Shown: positions 61,991-64,000 of the stretch, one piece after another | Layout: every line of letters begins with the position of its first letter | Position numbering within the stretch: position 1 is the stretch's first letter | Source of the DNA: Streptomyces rubiginosohelvolus | Lineage (GTDB): Bacteria > Actinomycetota > Actinomycetes > Streptomycetales > Streptomycetaceae | Reading direction: 5' to 3' | Length of the DNA: 64,000 bases | NCBI RefSeq assembly: GCF_014649875.1 | Contig: NZ_BMTW01000001.1 | Span: 124,001 to 188,000 of the forward strand | Made by a program: the position numbers and the translations under genes | Notes under the pieces: generated by a model | The model's input: only the letters and a program-made list of their open reading frames with translations | Told to the model about the DNA's origin: nothing | Database searches by the model: none

Positions 61991-62882
61991 TGTCGCGGAT
62001 GCCCGCGAAGAGGTCGCTCTCGGGGAGGGAGGTATCGACCAGAGACTTCGCCAGCTCGTACTCCTCGGTCGGCCAGACCTCGCGCTGGATGTCCATCGGG
62101 ACGCGGAACCAGCCGCCCTCGGGGTCGATCTGCGTGGCGTGCGCGATCAGCGCCTTGTCGCGGATCTCGAAGAAGTCGTCGCAGGGGATGTGCGTGGTCA
62201 GGGTGCGTTCGACGCGCTCGAACTCCTTCCACCGCTGCAGCCACTCCCCGTACGGCGACTCCAGGCCCCGGGCGAGGAGCGCCTCGTGCAGGGCGACGGT
62301 GCGCGGCCGGTTGAAGCCCTGGTTGTAGTAGAGCTTCCGCGGCGTCCAGACCGGGCCGAACTCATCCTCGGGGAAGCGCTCCGCGTCGGCCGCACCGTCG
62401 AACGCGATCATCGAGATCGTGTGCGTCATGATGTGGTCGGGGTGCGGGTAGCCGCCGTTCTCGTCGTACGTGGTGATGACCTGCGGCCGGAACGCGCGGA
62501 TCTTCGCCACCAGGCGCCCCGCGGCGAGCTCGGGGTCCTCCAGGGCGAAGCAGCCCTCGGGCAGCGGCGGGAGCGGGTCACCCTCGGGCAGCCCCGAGTC
62601 GACGAAGCCGAGCCACTCCTGCTGGACGCCCAGGATCTCCCGGGCCTCGTCCATCTCCTTCTTGCGGACCTCGTGGATGTTCTTCTCGATGTACACGTCG
62701 CCCTGGAGCTTCGGGTTGAGGATGGAGCCGCGCTCGCCCCCCGTGCAGGTCACGACCAGCACGTCCACCCCCTCGGACACGTACTTGGCCATGGTGGCCG
62801 CGCCCTTGCTCGACTCGTCGTCGGGGTGGGCGTGAACGGCCATCAGTCGCAGCTGCTCAGTCAAAGCTCGATCCTCAGTCAT
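61983..62882 (-). CDS. mca: Mycothiol S-conjugate amidase
   Basis: 299 residues from ATG 62882, or 293 from TTG 62864, which has GAGGAT upstream. Zinc-dependent amidase that cleaves mycothiol conjugates in detoxification; LmbE/PIG-L fold with the AHPDDE motif at residues ~18-23 and a second HPDH motif for metal. CTGGERGSILNPK and YDENGGYPHPDH are typical of Mca rather than MshB. The presence of mycothiol chemistry supports an actinobacterial host. Confidence 0.93.
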   Translation of the reverse strand: MTEDRALTEQLRLMAVHAHPDDESSKGAATMAKYVSEGVDVLVVTCTGGERGSILNPKLQGDVYIEKNIHEVRKKEMDEAREILGVQQEWLGFVDSGLPEGDPLPPLPEGCFALEDPELAAGRLVAKIRAFRPQVITTYDENGGYPHPDHIMTHTISMIAFDGAADAERFPEDEFGPVWTPRKLYYNQGFNRPRTVALHEALLARGLESPYGEWLQRWKEFERVERTLTTHIPCDDFFEIRDKALIAHATQIDPEGGWFRVPMDIQREVWPTEEYELAKSLVDTSLPESDLFAGIRDNA

Positions 62883-63021
62883 TGGTCGCTCTGGTCGATC
62901 ATCGGTCGCTGGGGTCCATCCGGTCGGCGTGGGGCGCGATCGGGTGACGGGGGTGCGGCTTCTATAGTGACTGAACGAGGGGCCGGAAAATTCCTCCCTG
63001 CCCGGTCCGGAGGGAACGATC

Positions 63022-63438
63022 ATGACGACGGTTCGCGAGGCTGCGCCCGAGGGGCGGTACGGCCGGACCGAGGACCAGCGTGCGGACCGCAAGCTGAAGA
63101 TCGTCGGGTCGGTCCTGGGCGTCGCCCTGCTCGGTGTGATCGGGTGGATCGGCTACGACTACGTGGGCAACCAGGGCATCAGCGGCGAGATGATCAAGTT
63201 CAAGGTCGTCTCCGACACCCGGGCCGACGTCCACCTGGAGGTCCGCAAGGACCGTGAGGGCCACGGCTACTGCGTGGTGCGCGCGCTCAGCGAGGACGGC
63301 TCCGAGGTGGGCCGCAAGGAGGTCCGGTTCGACCGGGCCGAGGACCGGATCGACGAGGTCGTGACCGTGGTGACCCGGTCCCGGGCGACCGCGGTCGAGC
63401 CGATGGGCTGCACGGCCGACGACGGCCCGCGCGGCTGA
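63022..63438 (+). CDS. DUF4307 family membrane protein
   Basis: 138 residues from ATG 63022. One N-terminal membrane helix (VGSVLGVALLGVIGWIGYDYV), then an extracytoplasmic beta-rich domain with VHLEVRKDREGHGYCVVRA. Conserved actinobacterial family of unknown function, often next to mca. Divergent from mca; a TATAGT at 62963 may be its -10. Confidence 0.85.
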   Translation: MTTVREAAPEGRYGRTEDQRADRKLKIVGSVLGVALLGVIGWIGYDYVGNQGISGEMIKFKVVSDTRADVHLEVRKDREGHGYCVVRALSEDGSEVGRKEVRFDRAEDRIDEVVTVVTRSRATAVEPMGCTADDGPRG

Positions 63439-63648
63439 TCCGGCACACCGCCCTGACCTGCGACGACACGCGGTGTGACGGCCGGTCCTGGCGTGTGACG
63501 GTTTACCTTCTCCCCCTTTTCCTGCGGAATTGTTAGGCTCGTGGTTTCGCCCACCCGCAGAGGCACATGCTTCTGGGTAGGGCGATGCTTTGTATTCCCA
63601 ACCCTTCCCAGCATTCCCAGCACTTCCCAGTACCGACGAGGAGCACCT

Positions 63649-64000
63649 GTGACCCAGACCAGCGAGAACGTCACCTGGCTCACGCAGGAGGCGTACAACC
63701 AGCTCAAGGCCGAGCTGGAGTACCTGTCTGGTCCCGCGCGCACGGAGATCGCCGTCAAGATCGCGGCGGCCCGTGAGGAGGGTGACCTCCGGGAGAACGG
63801 CGGGTACCACGCGGCCAAGGAGGAGCAGGGCAAGATGGAGCTGCGGGTGCGCCAGCTGACCCAGCTCCTGGAGCACGCGAAGGTCGGCGAGGCGCCGGCC
63901 GACGACGGCGTGGTCGAGCCCGGCATGGTCGTCACGATCGCCTTCGACGGCGACGAGGACGACACGCTGACCTTCCTGCTCGCCTCCCGTGAGTACGCCA
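63649..64000 (+). CDS. greA: Transcription elongation factor GreA (3' end beyond window)
   Basis: First 117 codons from GTG 63649, with GAGGAG upstream. N-terminal coiled-coil domain with basic/acidic fingertip REEGDLRENGGYHAAKEEQG and the start of the FKBP-like C-terminal domain (VVEPGMVVTIAF). GreA rescues backtracked RNA polymerase by stimulating cleavage of the nascent RNA. Cut by the window edge. Confidence 0.96.
   Translation, partial: MTQTSENVTWLTQEAYNQLKAELEYLSGPARTEIAVKIAAAREEGDLRENGGYHAAKEEQGKMELRVRQLTQLLEHAKVGEAPADDGVVEPGMVVTIAFDGDEDDTLTFLLASREYA

Overview
The window is about 72% G+C and densely coded. Start codons are often GTG or TTG, and reading frames show the strong third-position bias of Streptomyces. 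Gene content agrees: mycothiol conjugate amidase, a DasR-type site before a family-18 chitinase, a DUF4307 protein, SLT-type lytic enzyme, GTP-dependent PEP carboxykinase and an actinobacterial Tad/Flp locus. I read it as chromosomal core-to-flank sequence of a Streptomyces or close relative. No rRNA, tRNA, CRISPR array, transposase or prophage was recognised.

Layout. 1-2.2 kb: oxyR divergent from ahpCD (peroxide defence), closed by a strong hairpin. 2.3-7.3 kb: leftward AI-2E-family permease, SLT lytic transglycosylase, PIN-PhoH ATPase and cis-prenyl transferase. 7.6-12 kb: aldo/keto reductase, AlkZ-like DNA glycosylase homologue, small hypothetical and methyltransferase. 11.8-18.2 kb: first pilus-related island, with prepilin peptidase, DUF192 protein, GT-C glycosyltransferase, an unusual 679-residue membrane protein with an embedded Flp-type prepilin motif, and a lipoprotein. 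18.3-20.7 kb: HAD hydrolase and a Cys-rich hypothetical. 20.9-33.1 kb: the main leftward Tad/Flp operon. In transcription order it holds a zinc-ribbon protein, CpaB, CpaE/TadZ, two TadE-like pseudopilins, TadA, TadB, TadC, a histidine kinase and its response regulator, Flp-like pilin, TadG-like protein, lipoprotein and OmpA-domain protein, ending in a 17-bp-stem terminator.

33.6-35.4 kb: secreted chitinase under a DasR-like site. 35.5-44 kb: an NRAMP-like transporter lacking the metal-binding motifs, then a catabolic block (GntP-type permease, RidA, IclR regulator, PfkB kinase, divergent D-serine-deaminase-like enzyme, D-aminoacylase) that shares a divergent promoter with paired palindromes. 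44-49.5 kb: siderophore-interacting protein with divergent TetR regulator, secreted serine protease, HxlR regulator divergent from an imine-reductase-like enzyme, and an arylamine N-acetyltransferase. 49.8-56.7 kb: alanine-type aminotransferase, PEP carboxykinase, hemolysin III homologue and YyaL-type thioredoxin-domain protein. 57-61.5 kb: a NucS-like nuclease with an EVE/PUA-like tail, and a 1073-residue NB-ARC/TPR STAND protein. 61.7-64 kb: mca with a small membrane protein, DUF4307 protein and the start of greA.

How parts work together: the prepilin peptidase at 12 kb should process the G|xxxxE motif seen in the Flp-like pilin, both TadE-like proteins and the 679-residue fusion, linking two separated islands into one envelope-appendage system. 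The built-in two-component pair probably regulates it. Tandem 18-19-bp repeats precede both islands. The catabolic block looks built for uptake and breakdown of D-amino acids or their N-acyl forms.
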